DNA of 6,017 bases from an uncultured Collinsella sp. (GTDB taxonomy: Bacteria > Actinomycetota > Coriobacteriia > Coriobacteriales > Coriobacteriaceae): NCBI GenBank assembly GCA_900551205.1, contig URUW01000113.1:1-6017 (forward strand). The letters are read 5' to 3'. Numbering within the stretch: position 1 is the first letter of the stretch; every line of letters starts with the position of its first letter. The translations under genes and the position numbers were made by a program. Below the pieces are notes generated by a model. That model ran no database searches and had not been told where the DNA came from. It saw nothing but the letters and a program-made list of their open reading frames with translations. Of the stretch, positions 1-6,017 are shown piece by piece.

Positions 1-222
1 TAAAAATCGCTTGCATTGTGGAATTCGGGGGCTTTGTCATATCCATTTCAAAAGAGCCTGCTGCCGCGATTTGACTGTCGCATAATGCAAGGCCATTGCG
101 GTACCGAGCTATGGAAAGACGCCTGCGGAATTGTCCTACCGATAAGCGGACAAGCCTCCGGCTGGTGCCTTCGCCGTGGTAAGGTAAGCCGAATTGTTTC
201 CAGGCTGTTTCGGGGGAGTAGA
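1..222 (+). other. Long untranslated leader of the EamA transporter gene
   Basis: No convincing gene lies here. The transporter's reading frame stays open back to a TTG at position 16, but that extension has no Shine-Dalgarno and does not read like a protein. Possible promoter pieces are TTGCAT at 11-16 with TGTCAT at 35-40, and a CATAAT at 81-86 with no good -35 partner; TTGACT at 71-76 is too close to serve. Structural hints are an inverted repeat TTGTCC (131-136) / GGACAA (148-153) around an 11-base loop, an 8-base palindrome CGGTACCG (99-106), and the repeats GAATTGT (128-134, 191-197) and TTCGGGGG (24-31, 209-216). The second TTCGGGGG runs into the Shine-Dalgarno. No known riboswitch class was recognised. 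Confidence 0.45.
212..218 (+). promoter_or_regulatory. Ribosome binding site that sets the EamA start
   Basis: The purine run GGGGGAG ends four bases before the ATG at 223. No comparable site precedes the earlier in-frame candidates (TTG at 16, ATG at 85), so it decides the start. CCTCC at 155-159 in the leader could pair with this run and mask it; that is inference only. Confidence 0.7.
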
Positions 223-1245
223 ATGAGCAAAGAGTGCGTCGAGCAGGTCGAAGGCGCAGGAGCTTCGGTGCCGATGACCGATATATCGAACATTGATGTG
301 CCCGAGGGAACCGACGAGCTCAGCCGCAACACCCGTCGCGCATGGCGCGACCGCCTGAACAGCGCTTCGACGCGCAAGATGATCACGGGCGTCTTGGCTA
401 CGCTGGTGGGCGGTTCGTTTTGGGGCTTCTCGGGCACCAGCGCGAGCTTTCTGTTCGATACCTACCACGTCGACACCTTGTGGCTTATGAGCGTGCGTCA
501 GATTCTCGCCGGTCTACTCTTTATGGCCGTGGTTGTTACGCGCGACCGCGAGCGCCTGGTTAAGCTCTGGACCACACCCGCCGATCGCAAGCAGCTGCTG
601 CTCTTTACCGCCTTTGGCCTGCTGTTCAACCAGTTTTGCTATCTATCGGCCGTGCGCCTGACGAACGCCGGAACCGCGACGGTGCTCCAGTGCCTGCAGC
701 TCGTTATCATCATGGGCTACACCTGCGTGACCGATCGCCGCATGCCGCGTACTCGCGAAGTCATCGGCATTGGCTTGGCTCTGGGTGGAACCTTTTTAAT
801 CGCCACCGGTGGCGACCCCACCAGCCTGAATATCTCGCCGCTCGGTCTGATCGCGGGTCTCATGTGTGCGGTCAGCGCTACATGCATGGCGGTGATTCCC
901 GCCAAGATCCTGCCCGAATACGGCAGCCCCATCGTCACGGGCTCGGCAATGCTCACGGCGGGCGTGGTCTCGTGCGTCTTCGTGCAGCCCTGGGCGCATA
1001 TGCCGGCGCTCGACGCTGCCGGCGTCGAGGCGCTCGCGGTGTTCGTGGTTATCGGCTCGTTTTTTGCTTACATGCTCTATATGCAGGGCGTTAAGGACAT
1101 CGGCTCGGTGCGTGCGAGCCTCATCGGAACTGTGGAGCCGGTTTCGGCGACCATCACCAGCGCCGTTATGCTGGGCACGGTGTTTTTGCCGACCGACCTT
1201 ATCGGCTTTGCCATGATCATCGTGATGATGTTCCTCACGGTGTAG
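223..1245 (+). CDS. EamA/DMT-family transporter (10 TM)
   Basis: A 340-residue inner-membrane protein of the drug/metabolite transporter superfamily. About ten hydrophobic segments are visible, roughly at residues 53-72, 84-105, 124-145, 149-169, 178-195, 206-228, 235-256, 266-288, 296-320 and 323-340. They form the two five-helix EamA repeats typical of the family. The second repeat carries the usual Glu-Pro near its ninth helix (EPVSATI, 305-311). The protein ends directly after the last helix, as many family members do. The N-terminal hydrophilic tail of about 52 residues, acidic then Arg-rich, is longer than usual. The start at 223 is chosen for its Shine-Dalgarno. Family members export or import amino acids, nucleosides or other metabolites; the substrate cannot be read from the sequence. 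The gene appears monocistronic, with 149 bases before the next gene and no functional link to it. Confidence 0.9.
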   Translation: MSKECVEQVEGAGASVPMTDISNIDVPEGTDELSRNTRRAWRDRLNSASTRKMITGVLATLVGGSFWGFSGTSASFLFDTYHVDTLWLMSVRQILAGLLFMAVVVTRDRERLVKLWTTPADRKQLLLFTAFGLLFNQFCYLSAVRLTNAGTATVLQCLQLVIIMGYTCVTDRRMPRTREVIGIGLALGGTFLIATGGDPTSLNISPLGLIAGLMCAVSATCMAVIPAKILPEYGSPIVTGSAMLTAGVVSCVFVQPWAHMPALDAAGVEALAVFVVIGSFFAYMLYMQGVKDIGSVRASLIGTVEPVSATITSAVMLGTVFLPTDLIGFAMIIVMMFLTV

Positions 1246-1338
1246 TTGACGCCGCCGCCAAGACAGAAAAGGTGTTGTGCCACATTTTCGCCAATTGACG
1301 TCCGTGTCTGGAGTTTAGCTGTCGATGCTCAAAATGCC

Positions 1339-1345
1339 ATAAACT
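1339..1345 (+). promoter_or_regulatory. Possible -10 element upstream of the DUF4012 gene
   Basis: The bases CATAAACT-like at 1339-1345 contain two overlapping four-of-six matches to TATAAT (CATAAA and TAAACT), about 50 bases before the start codon. The best -35 at the right spacing is a poor TTAGCT at 1315-1320. TTGACG at 1295-1300 looks better but is too far upstream. The AT-rich setting in GC-rich DNA supports a promoter somewhere in 1290-1390; the exact elements are a guess. Confidence 0.25.
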
Positions 1346-1382
1346 AGTAACGTTATGGACTTTTTCATTGCGACTCAATTGC

Positions 1383-1387
1383 GAGGA
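1383..1387 (+). promoter_or_regulatory. Ribosome binding site that sets the DUF4012 start
   Basis: GAGGA is followed by a seven-base spacer and ATG at 1395. It lies downstream of the only earlier in-frame start, a TTG at 1368, so translation should begin at 1395 and not nine codons earlier. Confidence 0.8.
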
Positions 1388-1394
1388 TTTCTTT

Positions 1395-3707
1395 ATGGCT
1401 GGTAATCACTTTAAGGGCAGCGATAGCGGCCGTCCTGCAGTTCCGCCGCGTCCGAACGGGGCTGGTAAGGCCGGCACGCCGGGCGGCGCTGGACAGGGCG
1501 GCTCCGGTAAGCGCGTGTCCCCGGGCGAGACGGCGATGTTTACCGCTCTGTACGAGCAGTCTCAAAAGGCAAAAAAGACCGGCCGTGCAAGAAGGAGTGT
1601 CTTTGCGGGCGGTGCAACCTCCGCGTCGCAGCCGAGCGGGGCTCCTTCGGTACCTGCGAACAACGCAGGTGCTGCCAACGCCGCGAATATTGCCGGCAAC
1701 GTTAATGCCGGCAAGGCCGCCAACAATACTCCCTCTGCCGGTGGCGCGGGGCTTACGGGTAACCTTGGCACGATTTACACCGGCGCCTCCGAGACTGGCA
1801 CGTTCGCCCGCCTGGATGATAGCGGTGCCGAGTTTGCGGGCTCGGGTTCCAAGGAAGATTATTACGATTTTGGCTTGAACTACGGTAGCGACGCTTCGTC
1901 GAGTTCGACCTCTGACGGTCTGGTCCGTCATCGCCATCGCAAGGGCGAGCGCAAAAAGCGTCACACTGGCGCCATTATTGCCGCTGTAGTCGCGGTGCTT
2001 CTCGTTGCGCTTGGCGCAAGCGGCTTTATGCTGCTTAACTCGGCAAAGACCGTAAAGAGCGAAGCGAAGGAGGCTGTCGAGATCGTCGGTGGCCTTAAGG
2101 ACAAGGTCACGTCGGGCGATTTTTCGACGCTGCCTGACGACGCGAAGAAGATTGATGAGCTTTGCGACAGCATGAAGGCGGAGACCTCGAGCCCGCTGTG
2201 GACGGCGGCTTCGTTTATCCCGGTGTATGGCAGCGACATCAATGCGGCCCGCACCATGATCGACGCCCTGTCCGATGTCTCGAGCAATGCGCTGGTTCCC
2301 ATGGCCGATAACCTTTCGCAGGCCACGCCCGGCAAGCTGTTTCAGGACGGCATGATTAACGTGTCCGCGCTGCAGGCCGTTGCCGATTCGCTTTCCGATA
2401 GCTCCAAGGTGTTCAAGAGCGCCAACGAGAAGATCCAGGGCATTGGCGATACTCATATTTCCCAGGTGACCGAGCTGGTCGATAAGGCCAAGGACGGCTT
2501 TGCCACCCTCAACGGCGCGGTTGACGCGGCGGAGAAGGTCGCCCCCGTCCTTCCCCAGATGCTCGGCGCCAACGGCCAGACGCGTAACTACCTTGTGTAC
2601 GCCATGAACAACGTCGAAATTCGTGCCTGCGGCGGCTTTGGCGGTTCGCAAGGTTTGATTTCGGTCACCGACGGCCAGATGTCGATTGGCGAGTTTGTTC
2701 CCCGCATTGGGCTCAGTGAGGATGAGGCAGTCGAGAGTGTCGACGAAGAGGATGAGGCGCTGTTCGGCAACCACAGTAACCTGTACAACTCGGGCAATAC
2801 CTATTCGCCTGATTGGCCCCGCAACTCGCAGCGTGTCGCCGCGCTGTGGAAGTCCCAATATGGGCAGGACGTTGATGGCGTCGTCGGCATCGACCCGGTG
2901 TTCCTGCAGTATCTGCTGGGCCTGGTCGGTAACGTGTCGCTGCCCGACGGAACGGTTGTCGACGGCACCAACGCCGCAAAGGTCCTCATGCACGATGTGT
3001 ACTGGAACTATCCGGTCGAGGAGTCGGACGGCATCTTTGCATCCGTCGCCAGCGCTGCCTTCGACAAGATCCTTGGCGGTATCGGCGATGTCGATGTTAC
3101 GAAGCTTGTCAGCGCCGTTGAGCGCGGTGCCGAAGAGGGCCGCCTGATCGCGTGGATGAAAAACGATGACGAGCAGAACGCTATCAAGGAGATGAACATC
3201 GACGCCTCGCTGCCCGATCCGGATGACCCGAGTGAAGATCCCGTTGCTGGTGTCTACTTTAACAACCTGAGCTTCTCCAAGCTCGACTGGTACCTGAATG
3301 CCGATACGCAGATTGGCCAGGGCATCAAGAACGGTGACGGCACATGCTCGTATCGCATCGCCGTTACCCTGACGAACATCATGACGCAGGAGGAGGCCGG
3401 CAAGCTGCCCGACTACGTCGCGGCGAGCGCGCCCGATGCCGCGCGCGACGACGAGCGTCTGAATGTCTCGTTGTTTGCCCCGACGGGCGGCAACATTACT
3501 GATCTGACCGTCGAGGGCACCCAGTTTGGTCTTGGCGCCGCTACGTGGCATGGAATCCCCTTCTATTCGGGCACCGTTGACCTGCATGCTGGCGAGACGA
3601 CGACGATCACATATACGCTGACCACGTCAGCCGAGGCGGGGGACAAGCCGCTTACGCTGCGTCAGACTCCTACATGCCAGGCGGCTCGCGACAGCGCGTC
3701 GGCGTAG
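1395..3707 (+). CDS. Single-pass membrane protein with DUF4012-type extracytoplasmic domain
   Basis: A 770-residue protein. Residues 1-190 are hydrophilic and low in complexity, rich in Ala, Gly, Asn and Ser, and end in a basic cluster (178-190). One membrane helix follows (about 192-215). The basic residues in front of it predict N-inside topology with residues 216-770 outside the membrane. Residues 220-390 look mostly helical. The DUF4012 hallmarks come next: RNYLVYAMNNVEIRACGGF (397-415), an acidic stretch (441-455), a DGVVGIDPVFLQYLLGLVG block (494-512) and a beta-rich C-terminus (about 650-756). The only four cysteines (257, 412, 651, 761) are all outside the membrane. DUF4012 has no firmly established function; members occur in Gram-positive surface proteins, often near polysaccharide or wall genes. 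The following gene, glmM, fits an envelope role but does not prove one. TCA, TTA and CTA codons are almost absent; the first is TCA at Ser745. The family call rests on motif recognition without a profile search. Confidence 0.85.
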   Translation: MAGNHFKGSDSGRPAVPPRPNGAGKAGTPGGAGQGGSGKRVSPGETAMFTALYEQSQKAKKTGRARRSVFAGGATSASQPSGAPSVPANNAGAANAANIAGNVNAGKAANNTPSAGGAGLTGNLGTIYTGASETGTFARLDDSGAEFAGSGSKEDYYDFGLNYGSDASSSSTSDGLVRHRHRKGERKKRHTGAIIAAVVAVLLVALGASGFMLLNSAKTVKSEAKEAVEIVGGLKDKVTSGDFSTLPDDAKKIDELCDSMKAETSSPLWTAASFIPVYGSDINAARTMIDALSDVSSNALVPMADNLSQATPGKLFQDGMINVSALQAVADSLSDSSKVFKSANEKIQGIGDTHISQVTELVDKAKDGFATLNGAVDAAEKVAPVLPQMLGANGQTRNYLVYAMNNVEIRACGGFGGSQGLISVTDGQMSIGEFVPRIGLSEDEAVESVDEEDEALFGNHSNLYNSGNTYSPDWPRNSQRVAALWKSQYGQDVDGVVGIDPVFLQYLLGLVGNVSLPDGTVVDGTNAAKVLMHDVYWNYPVEESDGIFASVASAAFDKILGGIGDVDVTKLVSAVERGAEEGRLIAWMKNDDEQNAIKEMNIDASLPDPDDPSEDPVAGVYFNNLSFSKLDWYLNADTQIGQGIKNGDGTCSYRIAVTLTNIMTQEEAGKLPDYVAASAPDAARDDERLNVSLFAPTGGNITDLTVEGTQFGLGAATWHGIPFYSGTVDLHAGETTTITYTLTTSAEAGDKPLTLRQTPTCQAARDSASA

Positions 3708-3725
3708 GGTTTTTCTGGTAGCGCA

Positions 3726-3731
3726 GATAAT
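3726..3731 (+). promoter_or_regulatory. Possible -10 element for glmM
   Basis: GATAAT matches five of six positions of TATAAT and would start a transcript near 3738, just before the GC hairpin at 3745. No acceptable -35 is seen 15-18 bases upstream, and there is no TG extension. The element sits inside an inverted repeat TGGTA (3716-3720) / TACCA (3736-3740), which could be an operator or chance. Confidence 0.28.
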
Positions 3732-3744
3732 CGAGTACCATTTT

Positions 3745-3777
3745 GGGGCGGACAGGCAATCTGTTCGCCCCTATTTT
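3745..3777 (+). terminator. Intrinsic terminator or leader hairpin before glmM
   Basis: GGGGCG (3745-3750) pairs with CGCCCC (3766-3771), a G-U pair follows, and ACAG (3752-3755) pairs with CTGT (3761-3764) around the loop GCAAT. This makes an 11-pair GC-rich stem followed directly by TATTTT (3772-3777). The shape is that of a Rho-independent terminator for the DUF4012 transcript. It ends only three bases before the glmM Shine-Dalgarno, so it must either separate the two genes, with glmM starting from a promoter in the same gap, or act as an attenuator or 5' leader hairpin of glmM. Confidence 0.65.
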
Positions 3778-3779
3778 GT

Positions 3780-3785
3780 AAGGAG
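3780..3785 (+). promoter_or_regulatory. Ribosome binding site of glmM
   Basis: AAGGAG stands five bases before the ATG at 3791. It is a strong Shine-Dalgarno and confirms the start. It begins immediately after the T-run of the upstream hairpin. Confidence 0.8.
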
Positions 3786-3790
3786 AGCGC

Positions 3791-5122
3791 ATGAAGTACT
3801 TTGGCACCGACGGCTTTCGCGGTGAGGCTAACGTTGGGCTGACGGTAGAGCACGCTTATAAGATTGGCCGTTTTGTGGGCTGGTATTACGGCGCCAACCG
3901 CGAGCGCAAGGCGCGCGTCATCGTGGGTAAGGACACGCGTCGCTCGAGTTATATGTTTGAGGCGGCGCTGGTGAGCGGCTTGGTCGCGAGCGGCGCGGAC
4001 GCCTATATGCTGCACGTGATCCCCACGCCGGGCGTAGCGCATCAGACCGTGGAAGGCTGCTTCGATTGCGGCATCATGATCAGCGCGAGTCACAACCCGT
4101 TTTGCGATAACGGCATTAAGCTCGTCAATAGCGACGGTTTTAAGATGGACGAGGACGTACTGGAGCTCATCGAGGACTACGTCGATAGCAAGAGCGAGGT
4201 GCCGCTGGCCACGGGCAACCACATCGGCGCCACGGTGGACTACATGCAGGGCCGCAACCGCTACATTGCCTCGCTCATCGCCAGCGCGAACTTTTCGCTT
4301 CAGGGCGTCAAGATCGGCATCGACTGCGCCAACGGCTCGGCGTCCTCGGTGGCCAAGCCGGTGTTCGACGCGCTGGGCGCCGACGTGCGCGTGATCAATG
4401 CCGCGCCTGATGGTTTTAACATCAACGTCGACTGCGGCTCCACGCATATGGAGCGTCTGCAGCGCCATGTGGTGGAGCAGGGCCTGGACGTGGGCTTTGC
4501 CTACGACGGCGATGCCGACCGCTGCCTGGCCGTGGACGAGCGCGGCCGCGTGGTCGATGGCGACCAGATCCTGTACGTGTGCGGCGTGTACCTGAACAAG
4601 CACGGTCGCCTTTCGGGCGGTACCGTGGTTCCGACGATTGCCAGCAACTTTGGCCTGATCAAGTCGTTGGAGCTTGCCGGCCTAAGTGTCGTGACCAGCG
4701 GTGTGGGCGACCGTCACGTGTATGCCAAGATGCGCGAGGGCGGTTACAGCCTGGGCGGCGAGCAGACGGGCCATACGATCTTTGGCGATATCGAGCGCAC
4801 GGGCGACGGCATTATGACCTCGCTGCGCGTGATGGAAGTGATCCGCGCCGAGCGCGAGACGCTCTCGCAGCTCACGGCTCCGTGCAAGCTGCTGCCGCAG
4901 GCGCAGGTGGCCGTGCGCGTGGCGGACAAGGACGCCGCGCTCGAGAACATGGGCGTGCAGAACGCCATCGCCGAGGCCGAGGCTGCGCTGGCAGGCGAGG
5001 GCCGCGTGCTCGTACGCAAGAGCGGAACCGAGTCGGTTATCCGCGTGCTGGCCGAGGCGCCCGACCAAGCATCCGCCGATGCCGCCATGAAGCGCATCGC
5101 CAACGCACTCGAGGCTCTGTAG
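3791..5122 (+). CDS. glmM: Phosphoglucosamine mutase
   Basis: A cytoplasmic enzyme of the alpha-D-phosphohexomutase superfamily that converts glucosamine-6-phosphate to glucosamine-1-phosphate, the step before GlmU makes UDP-GlcNAc for peptidoglycan. At 443 residues it is full length for the family (about 445-450). All four landmarks are visible: the N-terminal GTDGFRG (5-11); the catalytic loop ISASHNP (97-103), whose Ser100 is the predicted phosphoserine; the Mg-binding DGDADR (239-244) with Asp239, 241 and 243; and the sugar-recognition GGEQTGH (322-328), which is the GlmM type and not the GEMSGH type of phosphomannomutases. The C-terminal phosphate-binding loop reads RKSGTES (409-415), with Lys where many members have Pro. 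The start has a strong Shine-Dalgarno. glmS is not adjacent. The stop codon lies inside a perfect palindrome. Confidence 0.96.
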   Translation: MKYFGTDGFRGEANVGLTVEHAYKIGRFVGWYYGANRERKARVIVGKDTRRSSYMFEAALVSGLVASGADAYMLHVIPTPGVAHQTVEGCFDCGIMISASHNPFCDNGIKLVNSDGFKMDEDVLELIEDYVDSKSEVPLATGNHIGATVDYMQGRNRYIASLIASANFSLQGVKIGIDCANGSASSVAKPVFDALGADVRVINAAPDGFNINVDCGSTHMERLQRHVVEQGLDVGFAYDGDADRCLAVDERGRVVDGDQILYVCGVYLNKHGRLSGGTVVPTIASNFGLIKSLELAGLSVVTSGVGDRHVYAKMREGGYSLGGEQTGHTIFGDIERTGDGIMTSLRVMEVIRAERETLSQLTAPCKLLPQAQVAVRVADKDAALENMGVQNAIAEAEAALAGEGRVLVRKSGTESVIRVLAEAPDQASADAAMKRIANALEAL

Positions 5123-5150
5123 TTACGCGGTTTTACCAAACCGCGTAACT
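5121..5150 (+). repeat. Perfect 13-bp palindrome over the glmM stop codon
   Basis: AGTTACGCGGTTT (5121-5133) and AAACCGCGTAACT (5138-5150) are exact reverse complements around a four-base TACC loop. The left arm begins inside the TAG stop codon (5120-5122). No T-run follows (next bases GCTCGACGCT), so it is not a classical intrinsic terminator. It could be a 3'-end stabilising hairpin, part of a Rho-type end, or a dispersed palindromic repeat. Confidence 0.75.
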
Positions 5151-5168
5151 GCTCGACGCTGCAAACGC

Positions 5169-5255
5169 CCCTAAGCGGCAATCTGACGTTCAATTTCAAG
5201 GGCGCGACCAGAAGGTCAGCGCCCTTTCATTTCACGTCGCCTTGCTCGCTTAGGG
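5169..5255. repeat. 9-bp inverted repeat flanking the central hairpin
   Basis: CCCTAAGCG (5169-5177) is the exact reverse complement of CGCTTAGGG (5247-5255). The arms enclose the terminator-like hairpin at 5198-5226. An 8-base direct repeat CTGACGTT occurs at 5183-5190 and 5265-5272. Arms of this length about 70 bases apart can arise by chance in a small region, so significance is uncertain. Confidence 0.4.
5198..5231. terminator. Likely terminator between convergent glmM and the peptidase gene
   Basis: AAGGGCGC (5198-5205) pairs with GCGCCCTT (5219-5226). The inner GACC (5206-5209) pairs with GGTC (5214-5217), leaving one bulged A and an AGAA loop, for 12 pairs in total. On the plus strand the tail is TCATTTC, a weak T-run; on the minus strand it is TTGAAATT, weaker still. 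The position between two convergent genes fits a bidirectional terminator, mainly for glmM. Confidence 0.6.
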
Positions 5256-5281
5256 TCGTTTTCGCTGACGTTGCCAAGACA

Positions 5282-5314
5282 TTGGCGTCAACATGGTTGG
5301 CGTTGGCGATGGCG
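5282..5314 (+). repeat. Short TTGGCG hexamer repeats downstream of the peptidase
   Basis: TTGGCG occurs at 5282-5287 and twice in tandem at 5297-5308, followed by ATGGCG at 5309-5314. The first copy also forms the right arm of an imperfect hairpin with TGACG...CCAA at 5266-5277. The stretch lies just past the 3' end of the minus-strand gene and encodes nothing recognisable. Confidence 0.35.
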
Positions 5315-5327
5315 TGCTGGTCAATCC

Positions 5328-6017
5328 TTACAACTCGTACAGCGTGGTGAACTTGTCCTGCAGGTAGCTGCAGTAGTAGCGGGCGTCAAAGGCCATGCCG
5401 CAGGCGCCCTTGATGAGTTCCGGCGCGTCTTTGGCGCGGCCCCACTGCCAAATGTGCTCGCCCAGCCAGGCGCGGACGGGCGCCAGATCGCCGCTCGCGC
5501 AGGCGCCATTGAGGTCGACACCGTCGCGGCACATGGCCGGCACAAACATGGCGTCGTAGGCGCTACCCAGCGCATAGGTGGGGAAGTAGCCAAACGAGCC
5601 GCCGCTCCAGTGCGTATCCTGCAGGCAGCCGTGCGTGTCGTCGGGAACGGGAATGCCCAGGTACTCGTTCATAAAGCGGTTCCAAAGCGCGGGGATGTCC
5701 TTGGCCGTGGCCTCGCCGGCAAACAGCATGCGTTCAATCTCGTAGCGCACCATAATATGCAGCGGATAGGTGAGCTCGTCGGCCTCGGTGCGGATCAGCG
5801 ACGGCTGCGCAATGTTCACGGCGCGGTAGAGCGTGTCCTCGTCCACGTCGCCGTAGGCCTCGGGCGCGTGACGGCGCAGCACCTGCAGCAGCGGTCCCAT
5901 AAAGGCGCGGCTGCGGCCCACGGTGTTCTCAAAGAAGCGGCTCTGGCTCTCGTGGATGCCCATGGAGGTGCCGCCCTCCAGGCACGTGCGCGCATAGGCG
6001 GGATTGACGCCTAGCTC
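5328..6017 (-). CDS. M32 (Taq-type) metallocarboxypeptidase, C-terminal part
   Basis: A zinc carboxypeptidase of family M32, which removes C-terminal amino acids from peptides and is normally cytoplasmic. The frame runs off the right edge with no start in view; the ATG at 5963 is internal because the family signature continues upstream of it. The visible 229 residues are somewhat under half of the usual length of about 500. Three of the family's conserved motifs are present: HESQSR (22-27 of the visible part), whose Glu is the third zinc ligand; IRTEAD (75-80); and GCLQDTHW (130-137), followed by GSFGYFPTYALG (140-151). The HEXXH zinc motif would lie outside the window, so activity cannot be confirmed. 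The gene converges on glmM and shares the intergenic hairpin region; no functional link is evident. Confidence 0.93.
   Translation of the reverse strand, partial: ELGVNPAYARTCLEGGTSMGIHESQSRFFENTVGRSRAFMGPLLQVLRRHAPEAYGDVDEDTLYRAVNIAQPSLIRTEADELTYPLHIMVRYEIERMLFAGEATAKDIPALWNRFMNEYLGIPVPDDTHGCLQDTHWSGGSFGYFPTYALGSAYDAMFVPAMCRDGVDLNGACASGDLAPVRAWLGEHIWQWGRAKDAPELIKGACGMAFDARYYCSYLQDKFTTLYEL

Noticed and set aside
16..222. N-terminal extension of the EamA transporter from a TTG at 16
   Set aside because: It has no Shine-Dalgarno and no family similarity recognised in the extension. A good Shine-Dalgarno precedes the ATG at 223.
1267..1288. Weak hairpin AAAAGGTG / CACATTTT after the EamA gene as a terminator
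   Set aside because: The stem is short and AT-rich with a mismatch, and only a C-interrupted T-run follows. It is too weak to annotate, although some terminator is expected nearby.
1365..3587. A 740-codon open frame on the minus strand covering most of the DUF4012 gene
   Set aside because: It is exactly in register with the sense codons, so its stops can arise only where the sense gene uses TTA, CTA or TCA. Those codons are almost absent here; the frame is bounded by TCA at 1365-1367 and at Ser745 (3627-3629). Its translation has no family motifs, while the sense frame has DUF4012 motifs, a membrane helix and a Shine-Dalgarno.
3689..3714. CGAC/GTCG hairpin plus T5 run at the end of the DUF4012 gene
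   Set aside because: The stem has only four pairs and lies about nine bases from the T-run. The hairpin at 3745-3771 is a far better terminator.
3662..4603. A 313-codon open frame antisense to glmM
   Set aside because: It has the same in-register codon-bias explanation. The sense frame is an unmistakable GlmM with all active-site motifs.
5269..5361. Plus-strand peptide frame around 5287-5340 that superficially resembles a sugar-nucleotidyltransferase fragment
   Set aside because: It is about 30 codons, bounded by stops, and overlaps the 3' end of the minus-strand peptidase. The resemblance comes from the TTGGCG repeats and is too weak for a pseudogene call.
5271..6014. A 247-codon plus-strand frame opposite the M32 peptidase
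   Set aside because: It is in register with the minus-strand peptidase codons and reads as Arg/Ala/Val-rich composition without motifs. The minus strand carries three M32 signatures.

Overview
The window looks like ordinary chromosome from a high-GC actinobacterium. The best guess is the Coriobacteriia, possibly Collinsella. This rests on the base composition, the near-absence of A-ending Leu/Ser codons (TTA, CTA, TCA), and an Actinobacteria-type DUF4012 surface protein next to a peptidoglycan-precursor enzyme. It is a recognition-level inference with no alignment behind it. No mobile element, CRISPR array, tRNA or rRNA was seen.

Layout, left to right: (1) bases 1-222, an untranslated leader with a few repeats, upstream of an EamA/DMT-family multispanning transporter at 223-1245 (+). 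(2) A 149-base gap with a possible weak promoter, then a 770-residue single-pass membrane protein at 1395-3707 (+) with a DUF4012-type extracytoplasmic region. (3) An 83-base gap holding a strong GC hairpin followed by a T-rich run, ending in the Shine-Dalgarno of glmM at 3791-5122 (+), which is complete with all active-site motifs. (4) A 205-base convergent intergenic region with two prominent hairpins and nested repeats. (5) The C-terminal part of an M32 (Taq-type) metallocarboxypeptidase at 5328-6017 (-), whose start lies beyond the right edge.

Functionally, glmM supplies glucosamine-1-phosphate for UDP-GlcNAc and hence the cell wall. The DUF4012 protein next to it is probably also a cell-envelope component, although the two genes may be transcribed separately. 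The transporter and the peptidase have no evident link to them. Three very long ORFs antisense to real genes are explained by codon bias and are not annotated. No clearly new system was found. The items most worth checking are the hairpin in front of glmM, the perfect palindrome covering the glmM stop codon, and the domain layout of the DUF4012 protein.
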